Positions 1-9,880 of a DNA stretch of 64,000 nucleotides are shown here, in pieces (the first letter of the stretch is position 1; each line of letters begins with the position of its first letter). This DNA comes from JABDLO01 sp035327565 (GTDB lineage: Bacteria > Bacteroidota > Bacteroidia > Chitinophagales > Saprospiraceae). The DNA lies in contig DAOLDB010000015.1 in assembly GCA_035327565.1 (NCBI GenBank), positions 1 to 64,000 on the forward strand, in the 5' to 3' direction. The position numbers and the translations under genes were made by a program. The notes below the pieces were generated by a model, which ran no database searches, was not told the DNA's origin, and saw only the letters and a list, made by a program, of their open reading frames with translations.

Positions 1-612
1 CACACCAGTCAAAAAGTACAAGAATCCAAAAAGCACATAACAAACAACCGCAAAGTGTCCTAACACACGGGAATCGAATTCAAAATTTAGCAGATTATTT
101 ACAGCAGCTATACCCAGAAACAAAGAAACGAACAGAAAAGTAGAATATAGGAAGGAGTCGAAGAGCCTTATCCATAACTGACGATGAAATGATGAAAAAA
201 GAGCATTGTTTTTCACATTATAGAAGGGTATAAGAGAATGGAGAATAAAACCCAAAAGAAAGATAGAAATGATTAGAGTAATATGACACACATTTATTCC
301 CCAGGCGTTAAGGCCGGTTAGTATTACTGAATGAAACCAAAATGACAGAGCTGCTACCCCCACAAAAAATAAACCTACATAAATGGGCCTGAAATAATAA
401 TATTGCCGGGTGAAATGAAGCGTCAGAAAATAAGGGTATACAGAAAGGGCGATTAATCCCGCCACTAACCAAGATTTACCTGACTCTTCTCCGGTCTCAA
501 TAGCTATTACAAAGAATAGGGATGCCAGCATGGAGGATAAAACAGCCAGGGGGTATTTCTGAACACAAAATGCCAGGCCTTTGCCGATTTGGGTCAACTT
601 TATAGTTTTCAT
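1..612 (-). CDS. Partial multi-pass membrane protein, possibly DUF4153-like
   Basis: An open frame of 204 codons runs from an ATG at 610-612 to the window edge without a stop, so the C-terminal part is missing. The product starts MKTIKLTQIGKG and is dominated by hydrophobic stretches, at least five or six likely membrane segments (near residues 18-35, 45-60, 75-95, 103-122, 150-170 and 180-204). The arrangement recalls DUF4153 membrane proteins of Bacteroidota, but that is a weak resemblance from memory. No catalytic motif is visible. The gene downstream on the same strand (762-2198 lies upstream of it) is separated by about 150 bases, so co-transcription is possible. Confidence 0.6.
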   Translation of the reverse strand, partial: MKTIKLTQIGKGLAFCVQKYPLAVLSSMLASLFFVIAIETGEESGKSWLVAGLIALSVYPYFLTLHFTRQYYYFRPIYVGLFFVGVAALSFWFHSVILTGLNAWGINVCHITLIISIFLLGFILHSLIPFYNVKNNALFSSFHRQLWIRLFDSFLYSTFLFVSLFLGIAAVNNLLNFEFDSRVLGHFAVVCYVLFGFLYFLTGV

Positions 613-761
613 ACTGGGTATTAATTTAAGTAGTAAGGGTTTAACAAATAACAATTGCCTAAAGATAGGTAATTTAGCATTAATATGTTTTATCGAATAA
701 AGGTTTAATGCAAAAGTATTCCTTTAGGGTGGCTAAAGGGAGAAAGGAAGAAAAACCAGGT

Positions 762-2198
762 TTAGGAGGTATAATCAATTTTAACTAAGCGAAGATTGTA
801 GTTTTTTTCACTGGGCACTAAAAGTACTTGATTTGAAATTTGTTTGGCTGAAGTAAACCGTAATCGTAGATTTTGGTAAAAAGTACTCAACAAACTGTTT
901 CTTTCAAACTTGCCAATAGGATTGATAATATATTGACTGACGGTATTATTGTTTTTGATTTCATCATTATATATGATTTTTAACCGGGAGGGTGTTTTAA
1001 AAACGAAAAATGATGAATATATACCCTGATCATCCTGAGAAAACTGCTTTTTATATAGCACTTTTCTCCAATGTTCAGTTTGATTGCCACGAACAGCAAA
1101 TACGGCAATGTCTTCATTGTAATGATCGGTCCATCCCCTCATACCATCCATAATGGTAGGACGTATTATCGGGGCGTTAGTGAAAGCCGACCGGCGGGAA
1201 AACTCACGATTCATTTCTGTAATTAAAATGAAACCACCATCCTGTCGGGGCACGATATCCCGGATCTCATAATCTTCCAGGGCTTGCTTTTTCTTTTTTA
1301 ACTTTCCATAAATCTCGGTGATAAACTCGGCTCCTATACTAATTTCTGTGGGTTTTTCAAATTCATTAAAAGCACCTATGGTTTTATTCACAAAGAAATA
1401 TTCAGTGGCTTCATTAGCGCTTTTATTACTGGATAAACCTACGATAATAATATGACCGGTCATATTATTGAAGGCCATGTCCATATCATTAGTTACTCTT
1501 GTCGTCAGATCAATATTGGATTGTAAAACAACGGTTTGCTGATATAAGCCAATAAGATTAGCAAAATGCCTGTCACGAGCTCCCCTGACATTTTCCTTTT
1601 CAAAGAGCAAAAAAACCACGCCCTCATTACTGAGTACAATTTTTCTGAACTGGTTGTCCATGTCAACATCAACCAGATCATATTTTGACCTCCATAGAAG
1701 TCTGTTCATCCGGTTTTCGATCACTATTACGTGAAGAAAACCATCTCTTGACACATTGAAAAGCACGGTTTTTGTCATGTCTTCCGAAATAGTATACCTG
1801 AAAAACCGAGGATAATTTTGGTCTTCCGTTTTTTCCAACAAAACAGTATCTTTGATGAAGCAGCTTTCATCATAGACATTTACCATAAGATAGGAAGTGT
1901 CTCTTTCTCTGAAATTATATATAACATTAAATGTTGAATCCCGGGGAATAATTGAGGCAATTCTTACCCGTTTACTGGGAAAACGCAATTCACTTTCCCT
2001 GATGAACCGCAAATTGGAATCGTATATATTGATGTAATAATTGATTCCCTTATCTCTGAATAAAAGAATATTTTTACCTACCTGGCCCAAAATATCATAA
2101 GCATAATCATTTCTAACATTAATTTCATCCGCTACTGTGACACGTTGTGTGTAGACGACAACTGGGAGAAATAAGCTGATTATCAGAAAGCGTAACAC
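762..2198 (-). CDS. Secreted hypothetical protein, 478 aa
   Basis: The protein begins with a signal peptide (MLRFLIISLFLPVVVYTQ, cleavage likely near residue 18) and then shows no further membrane segment, so it is probably periplasmic or exported. The body is rich in alternating hydrophobic and charged residues typical of beta-strands, and could be a beta-propeller, but no repeat is clear enough to claim it. I do not recognise a family. It is divergent from the gene at 2320, with about 120 bases of very AT-rich DNA between them. Confidence 0.7.
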   Translation of the reverse strand: MLRFLIISLFLPVVVYTQRVTVADEINVRNDYAYDILGQVGKNILLFRDKGINYYINIYDSNLRFIRESELRFPSKRVRIASIIPRDSTFNVIYNFRERDTSYLMVNVYDESCFIKDTVLLEKTEDQNYPRFFRYTISEDMTKTVLFNVSRDGFLHVIVIENRMNRLLWRSKYDLVDVDMDNQFRKIVLSNEGVVFLLFEKENVRGARDRHFANLIGLYQQTVVLQSNIDLTTRVTNDMDMAFNNMTGHIIIVGLSSNKSANEATEYFFVNKTIGAFNEFEKPTEISIGAEFITEIYGKLKKKKQALEDYEIRDIVPRQDGGFILITEMNREFSRRSAFTNAPIIRPTIMDGMRGWTDHYNEDIAVFAVRGNQTEHWRKVLYKKQFSQDDQGIYSSFFVFKTPSRLKIIYNDEIKNNNTVSQYIINPIGKFERNSLLSTFYQNLRLRFTSAKQISNQVLLVPSEKNYNLRLVKIDYTS

Positions 2199-2319
2199 AA
2201 AAAAACGGGTTTGAAAAATTTAAAATTTACTTCTTACGATAATAACAACATAACAAAACTTAATTTTATTCCCAAAACCTTAAAACAAATTCATTATACT
2301 TAATTAAATTAATAAGGGA

Positions 2320-2805
2320 ATGATAGGCCAGGAACATATCGAAAACATTATCGAGCAGCTTAGCGACCCCATGAAGTTTATGCAAGCCTCACGGGACTTC
2401 ATCGAAAGGCAACCCGCCTTCATCGCCTATTTGAACAGCGAAGGGTTTAGCCTCCTTACAGAAGAAGAAAAAGACCTGCTTTGGTATTGCACCATTGTGA
2501 TTTACGAATGTATGAAGCAGGACAGGAATATTCGGGAAATATCCATAGAGGCTATAGAGGAGGCAGAAGAAATCAATTATAGTATTTTGGGAGAAAAAGA
2601 ACTCAAATTCGAGGAGATCGTCGACCGGCTTTTTAATGCATATGGTCAAGAGGATCTATTGGCATTTGCTGAGGATGCTACCATGATGGATGAAGAAGAC
2701 TTTTTAAGCCCAGTGGGAAGAAAGATTATTTTTATTTCATTGAAAACCATAATAGACGTGATTGACCATATCAAAAGTGACATTGTAATTAAAAATCGTG
2801 GATGA
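2320..2805 (+). CDS. Hypothetical cytoplasmic protein, 161 aa
   Basis: A small acidic protein with no signal peptide and no membrane segment. It appears mostly alpha-helical (MIGQEHIENIIEQLSDP, followed by Glu-rich helices) and resembles no enzyme family I can name. It opens a plus-strand run that reaches 6281. The next gene follows after 87 bases. Codon use looks like its neighbours, so it is probably a real gene and not a chance frame, even though a long antisense frame overlaps it. Confidence 0.7.
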   Translation: MIGQEHIENIIEQLSDPMKFMQASRDFIERQPAFIAYLNSEGFSLLTEEEKDLLWYCTIVIYECMKQDRNIREISIEAIEEAEEINYSILGEKELKFEEIVDRLFNAYGQEDLLAFAEDATMMDEEDFLSPVGRKIIFISLKTIIDVIDHIKSDIVIKNRG

Positions 2806-2892
2806 CCAGGATCAAATAAAAGAGAGACTCTAAAAGGATACTTTGGGAAAACAAAGTAATACCATAGCGCATTATCAATTAAAATATCCATT

Positions 2893-3354
2893 TTGCACAA
2901 CAGGATCACATTGGAATTTTTATGGTGGATAGCAACAGGAATGTTGATGTTGCTTATATTGCTTCCCATCTATTCCTCACTCAACGATTCTTATCCCTTT
3001 TATGTACCCAACATCTTGTTTATAGTAGTGTTTATTACATTAACGCGGTATATTTTTCTTTTAAAACACACATGGTTTGCATATAAAGAATGGGTAAAAG
3101 TGATTTTTGTTTTTTTACCCATTCCCTTGCTGATTTATTCAACGGATGCCCTTTATGATTTTCAAAGATTTTTAGATGAAGATGGAACGGCGGCTATTTT
3201 GGGTGAGCTGACTGCTGAAGGACAATATAAAATGGCTAAGTATATCAGATATCAGAAGTTGTTTTTTGGTACAGGCGCTATTTTAGTAGAAATTTTGTTT
3301 CCATTCAGAATGCTGGTATCGCTTTGGAGACGTCGCAATAGAGGAACAGTATAA
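2893..3354 (+). CDS. Hypothetical four-helix membrane protein
   Basis: A 153-residue protein predicted to start at a TTG; an internal ATG at 2941 lies inside the first hydrophobic helix, so the TTG is more likely. Four membrane segments are visible: near residues 7-28, 36-57, 66-84 and 115-138, the last ending in a positive LWRRRNR tail. No known family is recognised. The gap to the AhpD-like gene is 16 bases, suggesting one transcript. Confidence 0.65.
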   Translation: MHNRITLEFLWWIATGMLMLLILLPIYSSLNDSYPFYVPNILFIVVFITLTRYIFLLKHTWFAYKEWVKVIFVFLPIPLLIYSTDALYDFQRFLDEDGTAAILGELTAEGQYKMAKYIRYQKLFFGTGAILVEILFPFRMLVSLWRRRNRGTV

Positions 3355-3370
3355 TAAAAAATAAAAAATA

Positions 3371-3721
3371 ATGAACCAGGTCAAAGATTTCAATGAGTAC
3401 AGAGAAAAAATGAATGAGCGAATAATGCAGCAGGACAATAAAGTGTTAAAACGGTTTTTCAGTCTGGACCATCAAACGTATACCGATGGTGCTCTTCCTG
3501 TAAAAACCAAAGAGCTTTTGGGTTTGGTTGCATCTATGGTGCTCCGTTGTGATGATTGCATCAAGTATCATTTAGGAACATGTGCGGATTTGGGCATCAG
3601 TACGGAGGAAATTTATGAAGTTTTTTCTATTGCCAATCTTGTAGGTGGGTCCATCTGCATTCCCCACACTAGAAGAGCAGCAGAATATTGGGACGAATTG
3701 AATACCAGAAACGAATCTTAA
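3371..3721 (+). CDS. AhpD-like / carboxymuconolactone decarboxylase family protein
   Basis: A 116-residue single-domain protein with the family's redox signature Cys60-x-x-Cys63-x-x-x-His67 (RCDDCIKYHLGTC) placed in the helical core, the arrangement used by AhpD-type peroxidase adaptors. Members form small helical oligomers and act as thiol-based peroxidatic or reductive partners; the exact substrate cannot be read from sequence. It ends 4 bases before the aldo/keto reductase gene, so the two are probably co-translated. No AhpC gene is seen nearby. Confidence 0.85.
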   Translation: MNQVKDFNEYREKMNERIMQQDNKVLKRFFSLDHQTYTDGALPVKTKELLGLVASMVLRCDDCIKYHLGTCADLGISTEEIYEVFSIANLVGGSICIPHTRRAAEYWDELNTRNES

Positions 3722-3725
3722 ACCC

Positions 3726-4595
3726 ATGAGCAGAACCATTGCCGGAGTAATGAAATGGGGCCAGTGGGGGGCCATAATGGATAAAAACACTATGAGCCGA
3801 CAGATCACAGATTGTCTGGAAATCGGAATTACTACATTTGATCATGCCGATATTTATGGAGGATATACTACCGAAACCGAATGGGGGCATGCCTGGAATG
3901 AACTCTCTTTTGCAAGGGATACCATTGAGATTATTTCTAAGTGCGGGATATGTTACCCTTGTGAAAGTCGCCCCCAATATAAAATAAAATATTACGACCA
4001 TAGCTTCGATCACATTGTGGCCAGTGTCCTTCAATCGATTATGAATTTACAGTGTGAATATCTGGATTTACTATTGATTCACAGACCCGGACCACTCATG
4101 AACCCACACGAAATGGCAAAGGCTTTTGACTGGCTTCAAACCCGAGGAATGGTTAGGAAGTTTGGGGTATCCAATTTCAATACACATCAAATGGAGTTAC
4201 TCAGAAATGTATATCCTATTGCTGCGAATCAAATTGAGTTTTCAATACTTCACATGGATGCCATGTATGATGGCACCCTGGATTTTTGTATGAATCATAA
4301 GATGGAGGTACAGGCATGGTCACCTTTGGGAGGAGGGAGACTCTTTTCAGAATCAGCGGATTTTGATTTTGTACTTATGAGAGAAAGATTGAGGGAAGTG
4401 GGAATTCAATACCAATTAACCCTTGAAGAAATGGCATATCTATTTATTTTAAAACATCCTGTATCAATTCGACCGGTTACAGGATCAACACAGTTGAATA
4501 GAATTCACATCGCAAAAATATGTGAAAATAAAAGCATAGACATAGAGTGGTGGTATAGTATTTGGACAGCGGTTCAGGGACGAAAAGTTCCATAA
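3726..4595 (+). CDS. Aldo/keto reductase (YdhF-like)
   Basis: A 289-residue NADPH-dependent oxidoreductase of the AKR superfamily. The catalytic tetrad is intact: Asp39 and Tyr44 in TFDHADIYGG, Lys72 in ISKCGI and His119 in LLIHRPG. The barrel's later cofactor motifs are present (FGVSNFN, NQIEFS, AWSPLGGGRLF, and RPVTGSTQLNRI near the C-terminus). Size and motif order resemble E. coli YdhF. It lies between an AhpD-like gene and an alpha-glucosidase. The physiological carbonyl substrate is unknown. A second AKR, fused to a Rid domain, occurs at 58180. Confidence 0.88.
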   Translation: MSRTIAGVMKWGQWGAIMDKNTMSRQITDCLEIGITTFDHADIYGGYTTETEWGHAWNELSFARDTIEIISKCGICYPCESRPQYKIKYYDHSFDHIVASVLQSIMNLQCEYLDLLLIHRPGPLMNPHEMAKAFDWLQTRGMVRKFGVSNFNTHQMELLRNVYPIAANQIEFSILHMDAMYDGTLDFCMNHKMEVQAWSPLGGGRLFSESADFDFVLMRERLREVGIQYQLTLEEMAYLFILKHPVSIRPVTGSTQLNRIHIAKICENKSIDIEWWYSIWTAVQGRKVP

Positions 4596-4625
4596 GCAGT
4601 TTAATCATCAAAAAGCAGAGCTCCT

Positions 4626-6281
4626 TTGAAAACAAAGAACTGGTGGAAAGAATCCATTATGTATCAGATTTATCCCAGAAGTTTTAAGGATAGCAACGGG
4701 GATGGAATAGGTGACCTGAAAGGCATCATAGAAAAGCTGGAATACATAGCTTCCCTGGGTATAGATGTGATTTGGTTGGGTCCGGTGTACAAAACACCTA
4801 ATGATGATAATGGATATGATATTTCAGATTATTATTCCATTGATCCTGAGTTTGGAACGATGGAGGACTTTGATGATCTTTTACAGGGATTATACAAAAG
4901 AGGCATAAAGCTCATTATGGATCTGGTGGTTAATCACACTTCAGATGAGCACGATTGGTTTATTCAATCTAAAAAGTCGACAGAGAATCCCTACCGCGAT
5001 TATTATTACTGGATACCGGGAGAAAAGAATAAACTTCCCACCCGCTGGAGTGCTTTTTTTGGAGGGAGTGCATGGGAATTTGACGAACATACGTCTTCTT
5101 ACTACCTGCATTTGTTTACAAAGAAACAACCAGACCTTAACTGGGAAAATCCATACGTTCGCCAGGAGATTTATAGAATGATGAAATTTTGGCTGGACAA
5201 AGGGATTGATGGGTTTAGGATGGATGTTATTTCATTAATTTCAAAAAGGCTTCCTTTCAGAGATTACCATTACGATAATTTCATGGAAATGGTATACAAT
5301 GTCCATGCAAATGGTCCAAGAGTTCATGAGTTTTTGCAAGAAATGCACCGCGAAGTTTTGTACCATTACGATATCATGACAGTGGGGGAAGGCCCGGGAA
5401 TATCCAAAGAAATAGCAAAAGACTATATCGGTCATGACCGGAACGAACTCAATATGATATTCCAGCTGGACCTAATGTTCATGGATCATGGCCCCGGAGG
5501 AAAGTTTGATATTAAGCCAATTTCTTTCAAAGATTTCAAAAACTTATTCAGAGAATGGGATAAAACTGTCAGTGAAACAGGATGGAACAATATTTTTCTT
5601 GACAATCATGATTTTCCGCGCATGGTTTCGCGTTTTGGAAACGACCACATTTACAGAGAGAAGTCAACCATGCTTTTATTAACGTTTTTGATGACGATGA
5701 GGGGCACACCTTGCATATATATGGGTAGTGAAATAGGAATGACTAACGTGGCATTTGAAGACCCTGGAGATTACAGAGATATAGAAACGTTGAATTATCT
5801 GCAGGAAATCCAGAAAGAAGGGGGCAGCATGAAAGATGCATTAAAAAATGTTCATATACAGGGGAGAGACAACGCAAGGGTGCCTATGCAATGGAATGAC
5901 AAAGAACATGCAGGGTTTACTACTGGTACACCCTGGATAAAGGTAAATCCGGAGTACAAAAACGTCCAAGTGGAAAAAGCCGAGTCAGATAAAGATTCCA
6001 TTTTGAATTTTTTCAGAAGATTGACCAAGCTTAGAAAATCCGGAAATTTTCCCGTATTGGGTGATTTTAAAGAATGGATACCTGAACATTCAAATTTGTT
6101 TATGTTTACGCGGGTTGACGGAATAAAACGTGTATTTATATGTCTTAATTTTTCAGACCACACTATTGACATGCCATCCATTCCTTTTCGCTTTGAATAT
6201 TGGCTGGGAAACTATGGGAATTTTACAGAAACCAAGATGCGACCCTGGGAGTCCTTAATTTGTAAAATTACATCAGGGTAA
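4626..6281 (+). CDS. GH13 alpha-glucosidase (oligo-1,6-glucosidase type)
   Basis: A 551-residue glycoside hydrolase family 13 enzyme, lacking a signal peptide and therefore cytoplasmic. It starts at a TTG (TTG AAA ACA AAG AAC) directly ahead of the conserved KNWWKESIMYQIYPRSF strand. All four GH13 regions are readable: I DLVVNH (99-104), II GFRMD with nucleophile Asp200, III GEGPG with acid/base Glu255, and IV LDNHD with transition-state Asp329. The length and the C-terminal beta-sandwich match oligo-1,6-glucosidase or related alpha-glucosidases that split short alpha-glucosides. Its last 14 bases overlap the 3' end of nadB, which is on the other strand. Confidence 0.92.
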   Translation: MKTKNWWKESIMYQIYPRSFKDSNGDGIGDLKGIIEKLEYIASLGIDVIWLGPVYKTPNDDNGYDISDYYSIDPEFGTMEDFDDLLQGLYKRGIKLIMDLVVNHTSDEHDWFIQSKKSTENPYRDYYYWIPGEKNKLPTRWSAFFGGSAWEFDEHTSSYYLHLFTKKQPDLNWENPYVRQEIYRMMKFWLDKGIDGFRMDVISLISKRLPFRDYHYDNFMEMVYNVHANGPRVHEFLQEMHREVLYHYDIMTVGEGPGISKEIAKDYIGHDRNELNMIFQLDLMFMDHGPGGKFDIKPISFKDFKNLFREWDKTVSETGWNNIFLDNHDFPRMVSRFGNDHIYREKSTMLLLTFLMTMRGTPCIYMGSEIGMTNVAFEDPGDYRDIETLNYLQEIQKEGGSMKDALKNVHIQGRDNARVPMQWNDKEHAGFTTGTPWIKVNPEYKNVQVEKAESDKDSILNFFRRLTKLRKSGNFPVLGDFKEWIPEHSNLFMFTRVDGIKRVFICLNFSDHTIDMPSIPFRFEYWLGNYGNFTETKMRPWESLICKITSG

Positions 6282-7869
6282 TTTCGCGATACTGAAAAGG
6301 CAGGGGAAAGTCCGTGTTATAGTGAAGTCCCCGGCTTTCTTTACGCATTGTGGCGGATGTAGTAACAAGGTAACCGATCGTGATTAGGTTTCTTAATTCG
6401 CACAGCTGCGGAGACACAATGGTGGTTTTATACAAATCTTCGGTTTCAGTATATAGCAACCACATGCGGTCGAGAGCTCTTTTAAGCCTTATATTATTTC
6501 TTACAATGCCAACATAAGTAGACATGATTTCTTTCAGTTCGCGCAGGCTTTGGGTAATTAATACCATTTCTTTGGGCTGTGTAGTACCCAGGGCATGCCA
6601 ATCAGGAATGCTTTCTTCTAGTCCCAAAGAGTCAATTTCATTGTGGATAGAATGGTATACATTGTTACCATATACAAGACCTTCCAGCAATGAATTGGAA
6701 GCCAGACGATTGGCGCCATGGAGGCCGGTATATGTACATTCTCCCGCAGCATATAAATTCTTGATGGAGGTTTTTCCCTGATGATTGACAGAAATTCCAC
6801 CACATACATAATGACATGCAGGAAGAACAGGAATATTATCATTGGAAGGATCTATACCTAGAGATTTGCATTTTTCAAAAATATTGGGAAAGTGTTTTAT
6901 GAATTCCTTTTTATTCATTTGGGTGCAATTCAGGTACACAAAATCATCTCCTCTGATTTTCATGACATGATCGATGGCCCGGGCTACTATGTCTCTTGGG
7001 GCAAGAGAGCCCCTGGGATCATATTCATGCATAAACTCCTGACCATCCGAATTCAACAATACTGCGCCTTCTCCCCTCACCGCTTCAGAGATTAAGAAAG
7101 AAGGATTTTCACCGGCAGGATTATACAATGATGTGGGGTGAAACTGTATAAACTCCATATTGCTGATTCTTCCTTTTGCCCTGTAGACCATAGCAATTCC
7201 ATCGCCTGTTGCAATGGTGGGATTGGTAGTATTTTTATATACCTGTCCGGCTCCACCGGTGGCGAGAACAGTAACCCTGGAAAGAAAGGTTTCTATTTCT
7301 CCTGTTTCTTTATTCAGGGCATAACAACCGTAACATTCTATGTTGGGGGTAAGCCGGGTTACGTTTCTTCCTTTATGATGTTGGGTTATGATGTCAATAG
7401 CAAAAAAATGCTCTAAAATCTGAATGTTTTTATAAGACGCCACCTTTTCGCTTAATGACCTTTGAATTTCCCATCCTGTAATGTCTTTATAATGGAGAAT
7501 TCTTTTTTCCGAATGTCCTCCTTCACGTGTCAGGGAATACTTTCCGGGGATAGTTTGATCAAAACGGGTACCCCATAAAATAATTTCCCTTATCCTTTCA
7601 GGGCCTTGTTCTACAACCAATTTTACTATTTCAGGGTCGCATAAACCAGCACCGGCATTTAGGGTGTCTTCTACATGTTTGGAGTAATGATCGGACTCAA
7701 GATCCCATACTGCAGCCACTCCACCTTGAGCATATTGAGTATTGGATTCAGTGCGGTTTTCTTTTGTTATCATAACAATTTTAAGATCGGGTCTTTTTTC
7801 TGCCAGATAAATTGCCGTTGCGTTTCCGGCAACTCCTGCTCCGATAATTAAAACATCAGCATGGATCAA
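6268..7869 (-). CDS. nadB: L-aspartate oxidase
   Basis: A 533-residue flavoprotein that oxidises L-aspartate to iminoaspartate, the first step of de novo NAD synthesis. The N-terminal FAD-binding fold is clear (IIGAGVAGNATAIYLAE at residues 8-24), followed by the NTQYAQGGVAAVWD segment, the substrate/capping-region motif HYKDITGWEIQRSL, and RGEGAVLLNSDGQEFM with the RDIVARAI segment carrying the catalytic Arg. Length is normal for NadB. Other nad genes are not in the window. The gene converges on the GH13 gene with a 14-base overlap of coding sequence. Confidence 0.95.
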   Translation of the reverse strand: MIHADVLIIGAGVAGNATAIYLAEKRPDLKIVMITKENRTESNTQYAQGGVAAVWDLESDHYSKHVEDTLNAGAGLCDPEIVKLVVEQGPERIREIILWGTRFDQTIPGKYSLTREGGHSEKRILHYKDITGWEIQRSLSEKVASYKNIQILEHFFAIDIITQHHKGRNVTRLTPNIECYGCYALNKETGEIETFLSRVTVLATGGAGQVYKNTTNPTIATGDGIAMVYRAKGRISNMEFIQFHPTSLYNPAGENPSFLISEAVRGEGAVLLNSDGQEFMHEYDPRGSLAPRDIVARAIDHVMKIRGDDFVYLNCTQMNKKEFIKHFPNIFEKCKSLGIDPSNDNIPVLPACHYVCGGISVNHQGKTSIKNLYAAGECTYTGLHGANRLASNSLLEGLVYGNNVYHSIHNEIDSLGLEESIPDWHALGTTQPKEMVLITQSLRELKEIMSTYVGIVRNNIRLKRALDRMWLLYTETEDLYKTTIVSPQLCELRNLITIGYLVTTSATMRKESRGLHYNTDFPLPFQYREITLM

Positions 7870-8124
7870 TGTATTGAAAATTTATAGCGTGACAACCAAA
7901 AATTTTGAGAGTTCAAGGACTCGTTAAAGCACAAATTAATAAAAGTAAATTCCAAAATTTGTCAGGATCATTTTGATTTTTTTCTGTTAATGTGAATTGT
8001 ATTTCTAAGATACCTTTGGAATAATCTGTTGAAGACTATAATTCGCATAAAATCACATGAGTTCCTGTAGATTTTGATATGTACTTTGATAGACCTCTGA
8101 AATGCAGGATATATTAAAAAAATG

Positions 8125-8152
8125 TTGAGGAAGTGAATATAAGTCAACTTTG
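8125..8152 (+). promoter_or_regulatory. Candidate Bacteroidota promoter for the M1 peptidase gene
   Basis: TTG at 8125-8127, a 17-base spacer, then CAACTTTG at 8145-8152, which fits the Bacteroidota -33/-7 pattern (TTG and TAnnTTTG) with one mismatch. A start near 8159 would leave a leader of about 33 bases before the ATG at 8192. The rest of the 322-base gap between nadB and this gene shows nothing else I can name. Confidence 0.5.
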
Positions 8153-8191
8153 CAATCTTTTAATTAATTTGAAGCCATTAAATAAGACAGG

Positions 8192-9784
8192 ATGAAAAAG
8201 TTTTGGATTTTAATCGTATTAGGTGTACTGACCGGATGTTCATTGACCAGTCAGGATTTGCGTTCGGGTGGAGCTTTAAAGCCGGAACAAGCCCACATGA
8301 ATGTATTATTTTACAGGATAGTTTTGGATGTTGATTTTATCAACAAAACGATCAAGGGTCATACAACAGTTACTTTTGATTTTGAAGAAACCACGGAAGG
8401 AGTACTCTTGGATTTATGGCATGGATTACAGGTTGAAAAAGTTGAGGTAAATCATTTGGAAGTTTCCTTTGAACATACAAAAGAAGATTTATTAAAAATC
8501 GGATATGATATAACCTTTCCCACCGGAAAATATGAAGTAAAAGTGCATTATGGGGGAAAGCCGGCCATAGCAGAAAACCCGCCCTGGAAAGGCGGATTCC
8601 AATGGGAAAAAGACAACCGTGGCTATCCCTGGATGGCAATTACTTGTCAGGGGGAAGGAGGAAAAATCTATTTTCCTTGCAAGGACCATCCCTCAGATAA
8701 GCCGGATATGGGAGCGGAATTAATAATAACTGTTCCGGAAGACCTTGTTGTAGCAGGCCCGGGAATGATAGAAAGTCATACTTTTGAAAATGGAAAAGCT
8801 ACCTGGCATTGGAAGACTAATTATCCCATCAGTAATTATAGTATAGTCTTTAATGTGGGCAAATATGTACTGGCAGAGCGGGATTATAAAACGATAAATG
8901 GAAACATAGTTCCAATGCATTTTTACATTTTGGAAGAAAACATTCAAAAAGCGGACAAACACCTCACCCTGTTGGAAAGGTCTCTGAGCGTTTTGGAAAA
9001 ATATTTTGGAGAGTATCCATTTTCTTATGAAAAAGTAGGCATCGTTGAGACCCCTCATTTAGGAATGGAACATCAAACCATGAATGCATACGGTAACAAG
9101 TTCAGGTACCAAACCATAGGGGAAGTGGATTTCGATTGGCTCATGCATCATGAATTGGGCCATGAATGGTGGGGTAACAAAGTATTTAACCGGGATTGGG
9201 CTCATATGTGGATTCAGGAAGGCATATGCAGCTTTGGAGATGCATTGTTTACGCTTGAGTATGCCGGACAAGAGGCTTACAACCGGCACATGCGAATGAC
9301 GGCGAGAAATGTAAAAAACCAGAAACCTATTATTCCTGGAGAAGTTGCTGATAGCGACGAGGTATATCAGCCGGACATCTATGGAAAAGGAGCTTTTTTT
9401 ATGCATACTCTGAAATATATTCTGGGAGATGAACTCTTCTTCAGAATTTTACTCGATTTTATTCAGGAGCCCTCATATACTTATATCCATCCGGTGGATA
9501 CGGAAGATGTAGAACAGTATTTTAGTCTGAGATCAGGCCAAAACCTCAAGCCGATATTTGATTTTTATTTGAAGACTACAAAATGGCTGGAAATTGAAAT
9601 AAGACAAAATTCAAAAGGTGAATATGAAGCCAGGCTTACCAATTATGATGGCATTCTTCCCATTGAATTTGAAACCGACAAAGGAGTGATAAAAAAATTA
9701 TTGGGACAGGATTGGCAGACAATCCATTCAACCGAATTTCCCATAGCGGATCCGGAAGGATATTACTTGAAAATAGTAAAATGA
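8192..9784 (+). CDS. M1 family metallopeptidase, lipoprotein
   Basis: A 530-residue zinc aminopeptidase-like protein. A lipoprotein signal ends in LTGC, with Cys16 as the expected lipidation site, so it should sit in an envelope membrane. The N-terminal beta-saddle domain is followed by a GMEHQ motif at 291-295, a variant of GxMEN, and the zinc site HELGH (His320, Glu321, His324) with the third ligand Glu343 eighteen residues on, the exact M1 spacing. It is shorter than full aminopeptidase N because the large C-terminal helical domain is absent, as in several secreted M1 members. It ends at a hairpin terminator. Confidence 0.92.
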   Translation: MKKFWILIVLGVLTGCSLTSQDLRSGGALKPEQAHMNVLFYRIVLDVDFINKTIKGHTTVTFDFEETTEGVLLDLWHGLQVEKVEVNHLEVSFEHTKEDLLKIGYDITFPTGKYEVKVHYGGKPAIAENPPWKGGFQWEKDNRGYPWMAITCQGEGGKIYFPCKDHPSDKPDMGAELIITVPEDLVVAGPGMIESHTFENGKATWHWKTNYPISNYSIVFNVGKYVLAERDYKTINGNIVPMHFYILEENIQKADKHLTLLERSLSVLEKYFGEYPFSYEKVGIVETPHLGMEHQTMNAYGNKFRYQTIGEVDFDWLMHHELGHEWWGNKVFNRDWAHMWIQEGICSFGDALFTLEYAGQEAYNRHMRMTARNVKNQKPIIPGEVADSDEVYQPDIYGKGAFFMHTLKYILGDELFFRILLDFIQEPSYTYIHPVDTEDVEQYFSLRSGQNLKPIFDFYLKTTKWLEIEIRQNSKGEYEARLTNYDGILPIEFETDKGVIKKLLGQDWQTIHSTEFPIADPEGYYLKIVK

Positions 9785-9796
9785 GTAAAGCCCATG

Positions 9797-9840
9797 AAAA
9801 AAGCCAATAAGAAGAATACTTCTTACCGGCTTTTTTATTT
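9797..9840. terminator. Bidirectional intrinsic terminator
   Basis: An A-run, then a stem in which AAGCC..AAGAAG pairs with CTTCTT..GGCTT around the loop AATA with a two-base internal mismatch, then a run of six T. The flanking A and T runs make it usable from both sides, which suits its position between two convergent genes (M1 peptidase and ArsR-type regulator). Confidence 0.75.
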
Positions 9841-9880
9841 CTTGGTTGGTCTTTGAAATAGGACAGAAAGTGTAAATCTG

